Source: Niallia circulans (GTDB taxonomy: Bacteria > Bacillota > Bacilli > Bacillales > Cytobacillaceae). Taken from it: 64,000 nucleotides of DNA. Every line of letters begins with the position of its first letter. Position 1 is the first letter of the stretch. Below the pieces are notes generated by a model that did no database searches, was not told where the DNA came from, and saw only the letters and a list, made by a program, of their open reading frames with translations. The stretch is taken from NCBI RefSeq assembly GCF_007273535.1, contig NZ_RIBP01000004.1, positions 784,501-848,500 on the forward strand, read 5' to 3'. Shown here piece by piece: positions 35,098 to 44,093 of the stretch. The translations under genes were made by a program, and so were the position numbers.

Positions 35098-35703
35098 CTA
35101 CATTCCTCCTTTTTTTCTCGCCATATAGCTATAGATCTTTTTTAAGGCATTCTGATGAGACTTCGATACATTTTGCTGTGTTTTCTTGATGACTGCTCCA
35201 ATTTCCGTATCATTAAGCTTTTTAATGTATGCATAATACAGAACGGTTTTTTGAGCATTTGAGAGTGATTGTATAGCAGCATACAAAAGTGGATCAGCGA
35301 TATATTCTGTTATGCTCTCTCTTATACCCTCACTTTCTGCATATGTTTCGAAATTAGATGTTGGGTCTTCCATATAATCCTGATATGACTTGCCTCCATC
35401 CTCGGCATCTGCATCAAGCAGCAAAGGAAATCTTTTCTCACGGAGGTTTAATTTCTTATAAAAATTCAATGCACTGAAATGGATAGAGGAGGAAATATAG
35501 GATGTGAAGCGGATCGTGAAATAATACTTCTTAAACGCTTCATCGACTTTGTCCTTGTTTTCCTTTGAAGGATGGTAAACTGCATCTGTAAACAGCTTAA
35601 AGTTCCTTTGTTCTCGTAAAAAACCTTGTACAATCACATTTTCCATAAAGTCTTTATTCTCTTCCCTAAACCTTGCTACTTCATCAACAGATTCTTCATA
35701 CAT
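35098..35703 (-). CDS. sigO: Sigma-70 family factor, SigO (YvrI)-like
   Basis: A 201-aa protein. A long N-terminal helical part leads to a C-terminal region 4 HTH: AIQSLSNAQKTVLYYAYIKKLNDTEIG split over about 150-178, followed by VIKKTQQNVSKSHQNALKKI. There is no normal region 2, in keeping with the B. subtilis arrangement in which RsoA supplies this function. The RBS AGGAGG precedes the ATG. It is first in the sigO-yvrJ-rsoA-like cassette. Confidence 0.78.
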   Translation of the reverse strand: MYEESVDEVARFREENKDFMENVIVQGFLREQRNFKLFTDAVYHPSKENKDKVDEAFKKYYFTIRFTSYISSSIHFSALNFYKKLNLREKRFPLLLDADAEDGGKSYQDYMEDPTSNFETYAESEGIRESITEYIADPLLYAAIQSLSNAQKTVLYYAYIKKLNDTEIGAVIKKTQQNVSKSHQNALKKIYSYMARKKGGM

Positions 35704-35759
35704 TAATTAAGCACCTCCTAACAAAGGAACGTGTGTTCTGTTTTTAGTGTAAAAAAAGG

Positions 35760-35777
35760 GGCTAACTTTCATTAGCC
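35760..35777 (-). terminator. Terminator after the 149-aa gene
   Basis: Stem GGCTAA/TTAGCC with a 6-base loop, followed by CCCC and seven T on the minus strand. About 115 bases after the stop at 35893 and before the sigma gene. Confidence 0.6.
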
Positions 35778-35892
35778 AGTCTCATTATAGCATATCCATC
35801 CAGGTTCGTATTCAATCAATCTTACTTTCCTCCCTCTATTTAATAAAGAAAGATTTTCATGAAAAATAACAACCTGTTCTTAAATAAATTTA

Positions 35893-36342
35893 TTAAATCA
35901 CTGGCTTATTCCTCAGCTCAATATTAAACCGCATCTTTTCCTTTTCCAGTTCCAACTTATTTATGACCCAGTTTCGCGCGATATTTTTCGTTAATTTCTC
36001 ATGGTCAGAATGGGATAATACCATGCCCATTAGTGCTTCTCCACTGTCTTTATAATCTTTTCCTTCCTTTAAACCAAACTTGAATAATAGAAATCTCTTT
36101 AATGTACCCTTCGTTAAGAAGCTGATTTCATATTCTCCTTTTAACAGCAGCCCTATCATATTGGGATTGCTTTGATATAATGAGCACAGCGTTTCCCAAT
36201 CAGGCAATCCCCTGCCGAACTCTCTGAAAAAACCAACATTTCCTTTCGCCAACGCCGTCAGAATTTCCTCTTCGCTAACACTATTGCTTTTTACTTGTTC
36301 AATCATCAGAGCATAATTTAATGCCACCTTTTCTGTCATCAT
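35893..36342 (-). CDS. Hypothetical protein, 149 aa
   Basis: A single soluble, mainly helical protein without a signal peptide or membrane helix. Noticeable motifs: EEEILTALAKGNVGFFREFG, WETLCSLYQ and ITKGTLKRFLLFKFG-like LLFKFGLKEGKDY. No family recognised. The start is an ATG-ATG pair after GGGGGAT. It is divergent from the DHDPS-family gene, 86 bases apart. Confidence 0.55.
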   Translation of the reverse strand: MMTEKVALNYALMIEQVKSNSVSEEEILTALAKGNVGFFREFGRGLPDWETLCSLYQSNPNMIGLLLKGEYEISFLTKGTLKRFLLFKFGLKEGKDYKDSGEALMGMVLSHSDHEKLTKNIARNWVINKLELEKEKMRFNIELRNKPVI

Positions 36343-36428
36343 TTAATCCCCCTCTTTTTTCAGAAAAATAGTGATTTTCTGAATTCCCCCGGCTACAATA
36401 ATTATAAAATATTTTAAAAGGAGTGGAA

Positions 36429-37322
36429 ATGATAATGACTAATCCATTTATCCCATTTAGCATTGCAATGATTACCCCTTTCATGGCGGATGGCAATCTC
36501 AACTTAGAAGGCATTCCCTCTTTAGTGGAGCATTACCGAAAAAACAAGGTTCCCGCCCTTTTAATAAGTGGCTCTACAGGTGAACAGCACTCCATGACGA
36601 TACATGAGCGAATATCTTTGTTTCATGAGGTAAAAAAAGCAGCTGCCGATGATTTTCTATTATATGGGGGTGTTGCTTCCGTTCTAACAAAGGATACAAT
36701 TGAACTTGCAGTTGCTGCAGAAGGTGCTGGACTTAATGGTATCATGCTTGGTTTTCCTCCCTATTTAAGAATCAGTCAACAAGAAGCGTTTCATTATGTA
36801 GAAAGAATTTGCTCGCACACTTCTCTGCCAATCATGCTCTATAACAACCCTCCAAGAACGGGATTCAACCTCGAAACTGAAACACTGATTTCTTTAACAA
36901 CTCAATTTCCGCAAATTGTCGCGTTGAAGGAAGCTGGTGATCCGGCAGATATCCTCTATGTTAAGCAGCAATTGGGCAATAAATTTCCTGTTCTATCAGG
37001 TTCTGACCTTACTATTTTTGAAAACAAGGAATATGGCTATGATGGCGTCACAAGCATTGTCGGAAATATTATTCCTAATGAGATGCTGGCCATTTCACAA
37101 GCGATTAATAGTGGCGAGTCAGATACTGCTAAAGCTATTTTTGAAAAAGTTAAACCGCTATTGATATCAATGCTCGAGCTAGGTATATTAAGATCCATTA
37201 AATTCTTGCTTAACGAGCAAGGTATTCATGCAGGTTACTGCCGTGAGCCTATTTCTACTCTGTCTGCAGATGAAAAAGTTAAATTGAAATCTTCCTATAA
37301 TACATTCCTCTCAAAGAATTAA
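36429..37322 (+). CDS. Dihydrodipicolinate synthase / N-acetylneuraminate lyase family aldolase
   Basis: A 297-aa class I aldolase. [10 protein letters not shown] is the substrate carboxylate loop, the conserved Tyr is in [10 protein letters not shown] and the Schiff-base Lys in VALKEAGDP. Length and motifs suit DapA, NanA or 2-keto-3-deoxygluconate-type aldolases; the exact substrate cannot be decided. It is a single gene, not part of a lysine operon. ATG at 36429 follows AAAAGGAG; ATG at 36435 is the alternative. Confidence 0.85.
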   Translation: MIMTNPFIPFSIAMITPFMADGNLNLEGIPSLVEHYRKNKVPALLISGSTGEQHSMTIHERISLFHEVKKAAADDFLLYGGVASVLTKDTIELAVAAEGAGLNGIMLGFPPYLRISQQEAFHYVERICSHTSLPIMLYNNPPRTGFNLETETLISLTTQFPQIVALKEAGDPADILYVKQQLGNKFPVLSGSDLTIFENKEYGYDGVTSIVGNIIPNEMLAISQAINSGESDTAKAIFEKVKPLLISMLELGILRSIKFLLNEQGIHAGYCREPISTLSADEKVKLKSSYNTFLSKN

Positions 37323-37435
37323 GAGCTGACTTCAAAACGAAGTTCAAGCATATTGCTTGGCAAAAGCGGCTAAACTATTCTAATCTAAATAGTGAAATTA
37401 GCGTCATTATTAGAAAGCTAAAAAGAGGAGATGGT

Positions 37436-38128
37436 ATGATGAAAATTACATATCACGGACAGTCAACAATTGTAATAGAAGCAAACGGCAAGTCACTTAT
37501 TATCGACCCGTTCATTAGCGGCAATCCGGCAGCTACTGTTAGTGTCGAGGATATTAGTGTGGATGCTGTGCTTTTAACACATGCTCATGGAGATCATATT
37601 CTGGACGCAGCACCAATCTCTAAAGCAAATAACGCACCAATTGTCGCAATTCCTGAATTGGCCGCATACATGTCCTGGAAAGGTGCAGAGACAATTGGAA
37701 TGAATATTGGCGGTACATTGGATCTGCAATTTGCAAAAGCAAAAATGACTCATGCCTTCCACAGCTCAGGAATAATTGACGAAGAGAACAAAAACATTCT
37801 TTATGGCGGAATGCCTGCTGGATTTGTCATTGAGGCAGAAGGAAAAACAATTCTTCACGCAGGTGATACAGGCCTTTTTGGTGATATGAAGATTATCGGA
37901 GATAGACATGATATTGATGTAGCATTCCTTCCAATTGGCGACCACTATACAATGGGACCAGAAGATGCTGTTCAGGCTGCAGAATGGTACAAAGCAAAAT
38001 TGATTATCCCTATCCACTACAATACTTTCCCTGCTATCGAGCAGGATGGAGACGCATTTGTCAAAGCGTTGGAAGAACGTGGTATTAAAGGCAAGGTTCT
38101 TCAGCTTGGCGAAAGTATCGAACTGTAA
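37436..38128 (+). CDS. ytkL: UPF0173 metal-dependent hydrolase (YtkL-like)
   Basis: A 230-aa metallo-beta-lactamase fold protein. It starts [10 protein letters not shown], with the metal-binding motif [19 protein letters not shown] (Asp ligand) and the C-terminal IPIHYNTFP. The UPF0173 family has no settled substrate. Start at the first of two ATGs after GAGGAG. Single gene with terminator. Confidence 0.9.
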   Translation: MMKITYHGQSTIVIEANGKSLIIDPFISGNPAATVSVEDISVDAVLLTHAHGDHILDAAPISKANNAPIVAIPELAAYMSWKGAETIGMNIGGTLDLQFAKAKMTHAFHSSGIIDEENKNILYGGMPAGFVIEAEGKTILHAGDTGLFGDMKIIGDRHDIDVAFLPIGDHYTMGPEDAVQAAEWYKAKLIIPIHYNTFPAIEQDGDAFVKALEERGIKGKVLQLGESIEL

Positions 38129-38135
38129 AACCCAT

Positions 38136-38170
38136 AAAAAAGCTGCTTTCCTTATAGGAAAACAGCTTTT
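38136..38170. terminator. Bidirectional terminator between the UPF0173 gene and trhO
   Basis: Interrupted stem AAAAAGCTG..TTTCC/GGAAA..CAGCTTTTT with T-run on both strands. Confidence 0.85.
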
Positions 38171-38174
38171 TTTA

Positions 38175-39155
38175 TTATGCTAAGTTGCTTGAATGGTTAG
38201 CTTCCCACTCCGCAATTTCTTTCACTCGTGCTTCAACTTGCTCTGGTGTCAGCTCATTTGCTTTCACATATAGGTTTCTTGGATGTGTACGGCACTCATG
38301 GCTGCAGCTCTTCATAAATTTCTCTTCACTTTCTGGTGAAGCAAGAATTTTACGGTTACATTCTGGGTTTGCACAGTTCACGTAGCGCTCACATGGCTCT
38401 CCTGTAAAGTAATCTTTACCAACAACTACATGCTCCACTCTGTTAACAGGGACACTAATTCGTTGGTCGAATACATAGCATTGCCCATCCCAAAGCTTAC
38501 CTTGTGCTTCTGGATCTTTACCATATGTTACGATACCACCGTCAAGCTGTGATACATCATCGAATCCTTCACGCTTAAGCCAGCCTGAAAATTTTTCACA
38601 ACGCACTCCACCTGTACAGTAAGTCAAAATTTTCTTTCCTTCAAGCATTTCACGGTTGTCTTCAATCCATTTTGGCAACTCACGGAATGTTTCAATGTCA
38701 GGCTTGATTGCTCCTCTGAAATGACCTAAATCAAATTCATAGTCATTGCGAGCATCAATAATCACTGCATTAGGGTCTTGCATTTGTTCAAACCACTCCG
38801 TTGGTTTCAAGTGATTACCAGTCAATTCTAACGGATTAACATCATCTTCAAGACTTAAGTTAACCAACTCTTTTTTATGACGTACATGCATTTTTTTGAA
38901 GGCATGTTCTTCTTCTTCGTCTACTTTAAAAATAGTATCTGCCAAACGTGGGTCTTGTCTAAATGCTTCTATATATTTATCTGTCTGTTCAACTGTTCCA
39001 GAAACCGTTCCATTAATTCCTTCAGAAGATACAAGAATACGCCCTAACAAACCTAGCTCCTTACAAAACGCTAAATGTTCACTAGTGAATTCTTCTGGAT
39101 TCTCAATAGTTACATATTTATAGTAAAGAAGTACTCTATATGGTTTTTCACTCAT
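38175..39155 (-). CDS. trhO: tRNA uridine-34 hydroxylase TrhO (rhodanese family, UPF0176)
   Basis: A 326-aa cytoplasmic protein. The N-terminal UPF0176 domain ([22 protein letters not shown]) is followed by a rhodanese domain (about 120-215) with the active-site Cys in [11 protein letters not shown], and a C-terminal Cys-rich part ([21 protein letters not shown]) that can bind metal. B. subtilis YbfQ/TrhO makes 5-hydroxyuridine at U34 of tRNA without O2 from prephenate-linked chemistry. ATG at 39155 has AGGATG upstream; TTG at 39179 has none. Confidence 0.93.
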   Translation of the reverse strand: MSEKPYRVLLYYKYVTIENPEEFTSEHLAFCKELGLLGRILVSSEGINGTVSGTVEQTDKYIEAFRQDPRLADTIFKVDEEEEHAFKKMHVRHKKELVNLSLEDDVNPLELTGNHLKPTEWFEQMQDPNAVIIDARNDYEFDLGHFRGAIKPDIETFRELPKWIEDNREMLEGKKILTYCTGGVRCEKFSGWLKREGFDDVSQLDGGIVTYGKDPEAQGKLWDGQCYVFDQRISVPVNRVEHVVVGKDYFTGEPCERYVNCANPECNRKILASPESEEKFMKSCSHECRTHPRNLYVKANELTPEQVEARVKEIAEWEANHSSNLA

Positions 39156-39355
39156 TATTTCAACATCCTGTTCTATCAAATTTTTTTACATTTATATTTA
39201 ACTATACAACAAAAGCGGAAACAGTAAAAACTCATTGCTCACTTGCTATATTCTATAAGAAATTTTAAACAAACAAAAGGAGACTCCAATATATGAAATC
39301 CCCCCTTGCTTATGTGTACATATATTATAGTAAATTTCGACTAAAATAGGAAGGA

Positions 39356-40294
39356 CTACTTTTTTCCATGGACGAATATTGTCGAATTTCCCTCTTCTAA
39401 ATGGATCGAACTATCCTTTAATGGATGATCAGAAAACTTTTTCAGCTTTGTGAATAAGTAACAGCCGGCTATAACAACAATGCTGCCTAAAGCCTGCATC
39501 CAGCTCATTTTTTCATTAAGAAATACAAATGCCAAAATCGCCGTAAATATCGGGTTGAAGTTAAGGAATAAACCTGCTTCGGTAGCACCGAGTTTTTGAA
39601 CTCCAATATTCCAAAGCACCATACAAATGACAGTTGAAACAACACCAGTATAGATGATAGATATTATAAAGGAAGCATTTATGTTCGTAATCGTGAAATC
39701 AACAGCATTAAACGGTAACAGCAGAATAACACCAATTGCCCCAGATGCAAATGTTGCCATTAGCGGCGATGTTTTTCTCATTGCCCATCTGCTGCACACA
39801 GAGTAAATGCCCCAGATGCAAACAGCGCCAATCATGTATAAATCACCTTTATTAAAATGCAGTTCCAGTAACAAACCAAGCCTTCCTTCTGTTAATACGA
39901 GCACAACTCCAAAAAGGGACAGAACCATGGAACCGACCTGCCAGCGATTAATTTTTTCCTTTAAAAAAAGAAAGGAAAACAAAGCAATTGAAATGGTATT
40001 TAATGTGGAGATTAAGCCAACATTGCTGGCTGATGTGTACTCAAGTGCATGAAATTGCAGCAGATTAAAAGCAGCTACCCCTGTTATTCCCATTAAGATT
40101 AAAGGCAGTAATGCTTCCTTTGGAGGAATAAGTCGTTTCTCTTGTCTCCAAATGATTGGCATTAAACATATAACAGCAAGCACCCATCTCAAGCTTGTCA
40201 GCGTGCCTGGCGATGCATGACCAACAAGTGATTTACCTAAAACAAAATTCCCCCCAAATAAAAAACTCGTAATCAGCAGAAAAACATACGGCAT
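39356..40294 (-). CDS. EamA/DMT-family exporter
   Basis: A 312-aa protein with ten helices in two EamA repeats (PLILMGITGVAAFNLL, FLFLKEKINRWQ; second repeat WGIYSVCSRWAM, FLNEKMSWMQALG). Such proteins export amino acids or related metabolites. ATG at 40294 follows GAAGGAG. It diverges from an Lrp/AsnC regulator, suggesting amino acid control. Confidence 0.88.
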   Translation of the reverse strand: MPYVFLLITSFLFGGNFVLGKSLVGHASPGTLTSLRWVLAVICLMPIIWRQEKRLIPPKEALLPLILMGITGVAAFNLLQFHALEYTSASNVGLISTLNTISIALFSFLFLKEKINRWQVGSMVLSLFGVVLVLTEGRLGLLLELHFNKGDLYMIGAVCIWGIYSVCSRWAMRKTSPLMATFASGAIGVILLLPFNAVDFTITNINASFIISIIYTGVVSTVICMVLWNIGVQKLGATEAGLFLNFNPIFTAILAFVFLNEKMSWMQALGSIVVIAGCYLFTKLKKFSDHPLKDSSIHLEEGNSTIFVHGKK

Positions 40295-40493
40295 ACTAAC
40301 AGCTCCTTCGCACAAGCAACATGCGTTATTCTTGTTAATATCGTATCACCGCGTCTTCCTTAACGGTATAAAATTTTGTATAATACAGTAAATACAAAAC
40401 TTTATTAATTATTATAAATATTATCGTAATTATATTCATTTCCAGCTACTTTCCGAGGGAGTATACGGAATAAAAGAAAGGTGGGTAAACTCA

Positions 40494-40967
40494 ATGGAAA
40501 CCATTGTTAATAAGGTACTTGATGGAATTGACTTAAATCTATTGGACTTATTACAAAAAAACGCACAGCTTTCTAATGCAGAACTGGCTAAGCTCGTTAA
40601 CCTGTCTCCTCCTGCCACACATGCCCGCATTAAGCGCTTGGAAAAAGAGGGGTTTATTGACAAGCAGGTTGCCATCCTTAACCATAACAAGCTAGGCTTT
40701 GATTTACTGTGCTATATTTCTATTTCGACTAATATTCATCAGGAAGAGGCGATCGCAGAGCTTGAAGGTGTTTTAAGCAGGATGGAGGAAATTTTGGAAT
40801 GTCACTGTTTGACAGGCGAATACGATTACCTTTTAAAGGTTGCCAATAAAGACACAAGAGGATTAGAAAGCTTTATTAAAAAACTGAACAAGCTTGGTAT
40901 CTCAAAAATCAATACTAGCCTCGCACTTAGAGAAATCAAATCTTCAACGGTATTGCCTATCAAGTAA
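40494..40967 (+). CDS. Lrp/AsnC family transcriptional regulator
   Basis: A 157-aa regulator with an N-terminal HTH (DLNLLDLLQKNAQLS, PPATHARIKRLEKEGFI) and C-terminal RAM ligand domain (about 75-150, CHCLTGEYDYLLKVANKD). Probably binds an amino acid and controls the neighbouring, divergent EamA exporter; 200 bases of shared upstream sequence separate the two. Confidence 0.9.
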   Translation: METIVNKVLDGIDLNLLDLLQKNAQLSNAELAKLVNLSPPATHARIKRLEKEGFIDKQVAILNHNKLGFDLLCYISISTNIHQEEAIAELEGVLSRMEEILECHCLTGEYDYLLKVANKDTRGLESFIKKLNKLGISKINTSLALREIKSSTVLPIK

Positions 40968-41006
40968 TTTAATTGGTACACTATGAGCCTTTAGTTTTTT
41001 AGCAAA

Positions 41007-41041
41007 GCAAAGAGACCTCCTTTTTCCAGAGGTCTCTTTGC
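41007..41041. terminator. Bidirectional terminator
   Basis: A 13-bp perfect stem GCAAAGAGACCTC/GAGGTCTCTTTGC with a 9-base loop, between the converging lrp-like gene and the 81-aa gene. Confidence 0.88.
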
Positions 41042-41046
41042 TTTTA

Positions 41047-41292
41047 TTAAAAGGGATCACCAACAGCCTTTGCCGTAAAATGAAGTGCACAACCATATTT
41101 TGATTGTTTAAAAACATTTTCAAGATGTTTTAACACTTCATGTGAAGAAAGCAATGTTTTCACAATGACAATTGCTTTTATTCTGCTAGTTTGCGCCACA
41201 GTTGTTGACACATAATTGTCTTCATATTCCGTAAAAAAATCTCTTACAAATCTGATTTGACCACAATAAAACTCAAAAGTAAATTCGTTCAT
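41047..41292 (-). CDS. Small protein after the PTS IIC gene, unknown function
   Basis: An 81-aa acidic-basic mixed protein starting MNEFTFEFYCGQIRFVRDFF, with IKAIVIVKTLLSS and a central Lys/His-rich end. Four bases separate the IIC stop and its ATG; GGAG lies about 14 bases upstream, so it is probably read by coupling from IIC. A longer frame with ATG at 41328 would overlap the IIC gene. I do not recognise the family firmly; the beta-alpha-beta pattern may fit a small regulatory domain. Confidence 0.5.
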   Translation of the reverse strand: MNEFTFEFYCGQIRFVRDFFTEYEDNYVSTTVAQTSRIKAIVIVKTLLSSHEVLKHLENVFKQSKYGCALHFTAKAVGDPF

Positions 41293-41296
41293 TCTA

Positions 41297-42640
41297 TTAG
41301 GCTGATTTCTCCGAATCACCAGAGCCAAAATTATTTTCAGCAGCAGCTTTGTTTGCTGCCATTACAAACGGAATATAGATGAGTGTCGAAACGGCTAAGC
41401 AGACAAAGCCAACAACTAATGCGAGCCAGTTTCCGCCAGTTCCTAGGAACGCAATCAGCGGTCCAGGTGTTGTCCACGGCACTGAATAGGCGATAGGCGG
41501 AATCAATCCTGTAACAATAGCAGCATAGCCGATAATAATGTTGATAGCAGGAACCAATATAAACGGCAGAATTAAGATTGGATTAAGCACGACTGGTAAA
41601 CCGAAAATAACTGGTTCATTGATATTGAATAGACCTGGAGCTATGGAAAGCTTGCCTATATCTCGGTAATCCTTTCGCTTAGCAACAATAAATATCGCAA
41701 TTAATAAACCTAAGGTCATGCCAGATCCACCATAGTTTGCAAAGGCATCATTGATTGCCCATGTCACAGGATATGGCGCTCCCCATGCAGAACCATGCTC
41801 TGCCACATAGTTCAAGTTCTCTAGACCTGCTTCAGCAAACATAGCCTCACGAATGGCAGCAATTGTATTAGGACCATGAATACCGAATACCCATAACAGG
41901 TTAGAAACGATTGCCAAGATGACAAGTGAAAAGATATTAGTGCCCAAATGCTTTAACGGTGTTTGAATGACAGCATAAATAAATTCATGCAAGCCTTTTG
42001 GATAAAAAGCATTAATGATTGCGTTTCCAATTGCGAACGCCACCGTAATAATGATGATCGGAATCAGCACCTTAAATGACCGTGCAACAGCAGGCGGGAC
42101 CGATGCCGGCATATTTATCTGCAATTTCTTCGACTTGGAAAGCACACTGAAAAATTCACCAACAAGCAAACCTACAATTATAGCTACGAAAAGCCCTTGT
42201 GCGCCAACCCATTGCGTTGTAAGGAAGCTTGTGCCTTCAACCGCAGTGTATGGCGGATAAATAATAAAGAAGGTGGACAAAGCCGTCAAACCGCTCAGCA
42301 GTTCATCTGATTTAAGTGAGATGGCCATATTTCTTGCTACGAGAAAGACGATGAACATGGACAAAATGTTCGTTGATCCGTTTAATACAGGCGAAAAAAC
42401 GGATTGCAGGTCAGCTAAGCCTGGAAACAGCTTATGAAGAAATAATATCTTGGCGATAAAACCGTCTGGCGCCAAAACAGCAAAATTGAGCAAAACGATA
42501 AGTGAACCAGCAAGGGTAATCGGAAAAGATAAAATAAATGCATCCCGAATTGCTACAATATGCCGCTGTGAGTTCAATTTAGACGCAACAGGCACCAAAG
42601 CCTTCTCAGCAAACTTTTCAAAATTGGCCATAAAACCCAT
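41297..42640 (-). CDS. PTS system, lactose/cellobiose-type EIIC
   Basis: A 447-aa permease with about ten helices. Typical family motifs: FEKFAEKALVPVASKLNSQRH at the start (positions 4-24), INEPVIFGLPVVLNPI and GGSGMTLGLL. It imports a beta-glucoside or chito-oligosaccharide-type sugar together with the IIB gene upstream. No IIA or phospho-glycosidase gene is close. RBS GGGGGAG before the ATG. Confidence 0.93.
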   Translation of the reverse strand: MGFMANFEKFAEKALVPVASKLNSQRHIVAIRDAFILSFPITLAGSLIVLLNFAVLAPDGFIAKILFLHKLFPGLADLQSVFSPVLNGSTNILSMFIVFLVARNMAISLKSDELLSGLTALSTFFIIYPPYTAVEGTSFLTTQWVGAQGLFVAIIVGLLVGEFFSVLSKSKKLQINMPASVPPAVARSFKVLIPIIIITVAFAIGNAIINAFYPKGLHEFIYAVIQTPLKHLGTNIFSLVILAIVSNLLWVFGIHGPNTIAAIREAMFAEAGLENLNYVAEHGSAWGAPYPVTWAINDAFANYGGSGMTLGLLIAIFIVAKRKDYRDIGKLSIAPGLFNINEPVIFGLPVVLNPILILPFILVPAINIIIGYAAIVTGLIPPIAYSVPWTTPGPLIAFLGTGGNWLALVVGFVCLAVSTLIYIPFVMAANKAAAENNFGSGDSEKSA

Positions 42641-42768
42641 ATGTTACTCCCCCTATTAAATTATAATTCTGCACCCTTTAGATGTAGAATCTGTTTGACA
42701 GGCAGATGGATGTTTTTTCATGCTGTACAGGAGGTCTTGCCTGACTTATTTTTCTTTATTTATATTTC

Positions 42769-43068
42769 TTACAGCAGTTCAAGCGCTCTTTCTAAAACAG
42801 CTTTGCCATTCATCGTTCCATATGCTCTCATATCAATTACCTCTACCGGTACTCTGCCCGCAATAATGGACTCCACCTGTGGCTTTTGGTAACGAACCTG
42901 AGGCCCTAACAAAACAACATCGACTTGATCAGCAACACTTTGGCATTCTGATACAGGCAAGGCAAAAATTTCAATGCTTATTCCCTTTTCCTCTGCCGCA
43001 TCCTTCATCTTGTTAACTAACAAACTTGTAGACATTCCTGCTGCACAAACTAATAAAAGCTTTTTCAT
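42769..43068 (-). CDS. PTS system, lactose/cellobiose-type EIIB
   Basis: A 99-aa cytoplasmic phosphocarrier. The phosphorylated Cys8 is in LLVCAAGMSTSLLV, and the length and SAAG-like loop fit the cellobiose IIB group. It is upstream of IIC with a 128-base gap that holds nothing I can name. Upstream are a cre site and a divergent RpiR regulator. Confidence 0.93.
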   Translation of the reverse strand: MKKLLLVCAAGMSTSLLVNKMKDAAEEKGISIEIFALPVSECQSVADQVDVVLLGPQVRYQKPQVESIIAGRVPVEVIDMRAYGTMNGKAVLERALELL

Positions 43069-43128
43069 AATGAACCCCTCCTAATTTTTCTCCTATATAT
43101 TCTTTGTTAACTCCTCCTTGTATTGTAT

Positions 43129-43142
43129 TGTATACGCTTTCA
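43129..43142 (-). promoter_or_regulatory. cre site before the PTS IIB gene
   Basis: TGTATACGCTTTCA (minus strand TGAAAGCGTATACA) agrees with 13 of 14 positions of the CcpA cre consensus, 61 bases before the IIB start. Confidence 0.6.
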
Positions 43143-43288
43143 TTTATTTATCAATATCATTTCGTAACTTAGATTTTTGTTTCATTTTAAGGAAATTGTT
43201 TCAATTATGGCACATGTTGTTTTATAGTTATAATGTGGTTTGAAATCAATACGAAATAGAACAAATCCTAGCTTAGGAGGAGATCAAC

Positions 43289-44026
43289 CTGTTTACAAAA
43301 GAGATGGTCCAAACATTTAATGAATTGGAAATGGTTCTTTACAACTTCATCACGAAAAACAGCGATAAGGTCATTTATATGCGGATAAGAGAGCTATCGG
43401 ATCAAACCCATGTATCCACCTCAAGTATTTTACGTTTTTGCCGAAAGCTGAACTGTGATGGCTTTTCAGAATTTAAAGTGAAGCTCAAGCTGTTTTTGGA
43501 CAGAAATGAGCAAGAGAATTTAAAATCTACAAAGTACTATCTATCTGAGTTTCTTGAACGGACGATGAAGGGAAATTTCGAATCACATATTCAAAAAATG
43601 GCAGAGCTTGTGCTGCGGACAGACAAAATCATTTTTGTAGGCACAGGGAGCTCAGGAATACTCGCTGAATATGGCGCAAGGTATTTTTCTAGTCTTGGCA
43701 AATTTTCCTCTTATATTAAAGATCCTTTTTATCCCATAAACAGCAAAGAATTAAAAAACAGCACTTCCATCATTCTCTCTGTTTCTGGTGAGACAGATTT
43801 CACCCTTAATTTAGCTAACCAACTTAAAATAGAAGGCTCCAACATTGTAAGTATCACGAACAACAAAAACTGCCAGCTTGCAAAAATCTCAGACATAAAC
43901 ATAGCCTATTATGTGACAGAAGTGTTTTTGGGCGATTCTAATATCACCTCCCAAATGCCGGTTATGTACATATTAGAAGAAAGCGCTCACATAATTCAGC
44001 AAAATTTAAAAAAACCTGCTACGTAA
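43289..44026 (+). CDS. RpiR/MurR-family regulator
   Basis: A 245-aa regulator with an N-terminal HTH_6 (IRELSDQTHVSTSSILRFCRKL) and a C-terminal SIS sugar-phosphate domain (about 95-215) with IIFVGTGSSGILAEYGARYF and SVSGETDFTL. It probably senses the phosphorylated sugar of the divergent PTS. The ribosome site AGGAGG at 43275-43280 points to a CTG start at 43289; the first ATG is five codons later at 43304, 23 bases after AGGAGG. Confidence 0.85.
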   Translation: MFTKEMVQTFNELEMVLYNFITKNSDKVIYMRIRELSDQTHVSTSSILRFCRKLNCDGFSEFKVKLKLFLDRNEQENLKSTKYYLSEFLERTMKGNFESHIQKMAELVLRTDKIIFVGTGSSGILAEYGARYFSSLGKFSSYIKDPFYPINSKELKNSTSIILSVSGETDFTLNLANQLKIEGSNIVSITNNKNCQLAKISDINIAYYVTEVFLGDSNITSQMPVMYILEESAHIIQQNLKKPAT

Positions 44027-44066
44027 AAAAAGACAAAGCCTCCTTTTATGTAGGCTTTGTCTTTTT
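44027..44066. terminator. Bidirectional terminator
   Basis: A 15-bp perfect stem AAAAAGACAAAGCCT/AGGCTTTGTCTTTTT with a 10-base loop, between the converging RpiR and DUF3231 genes. Confidence 0.9.
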
Positions 44067-44093
44067 TTTTACGTTAACAGAAAGCAGTCATAG

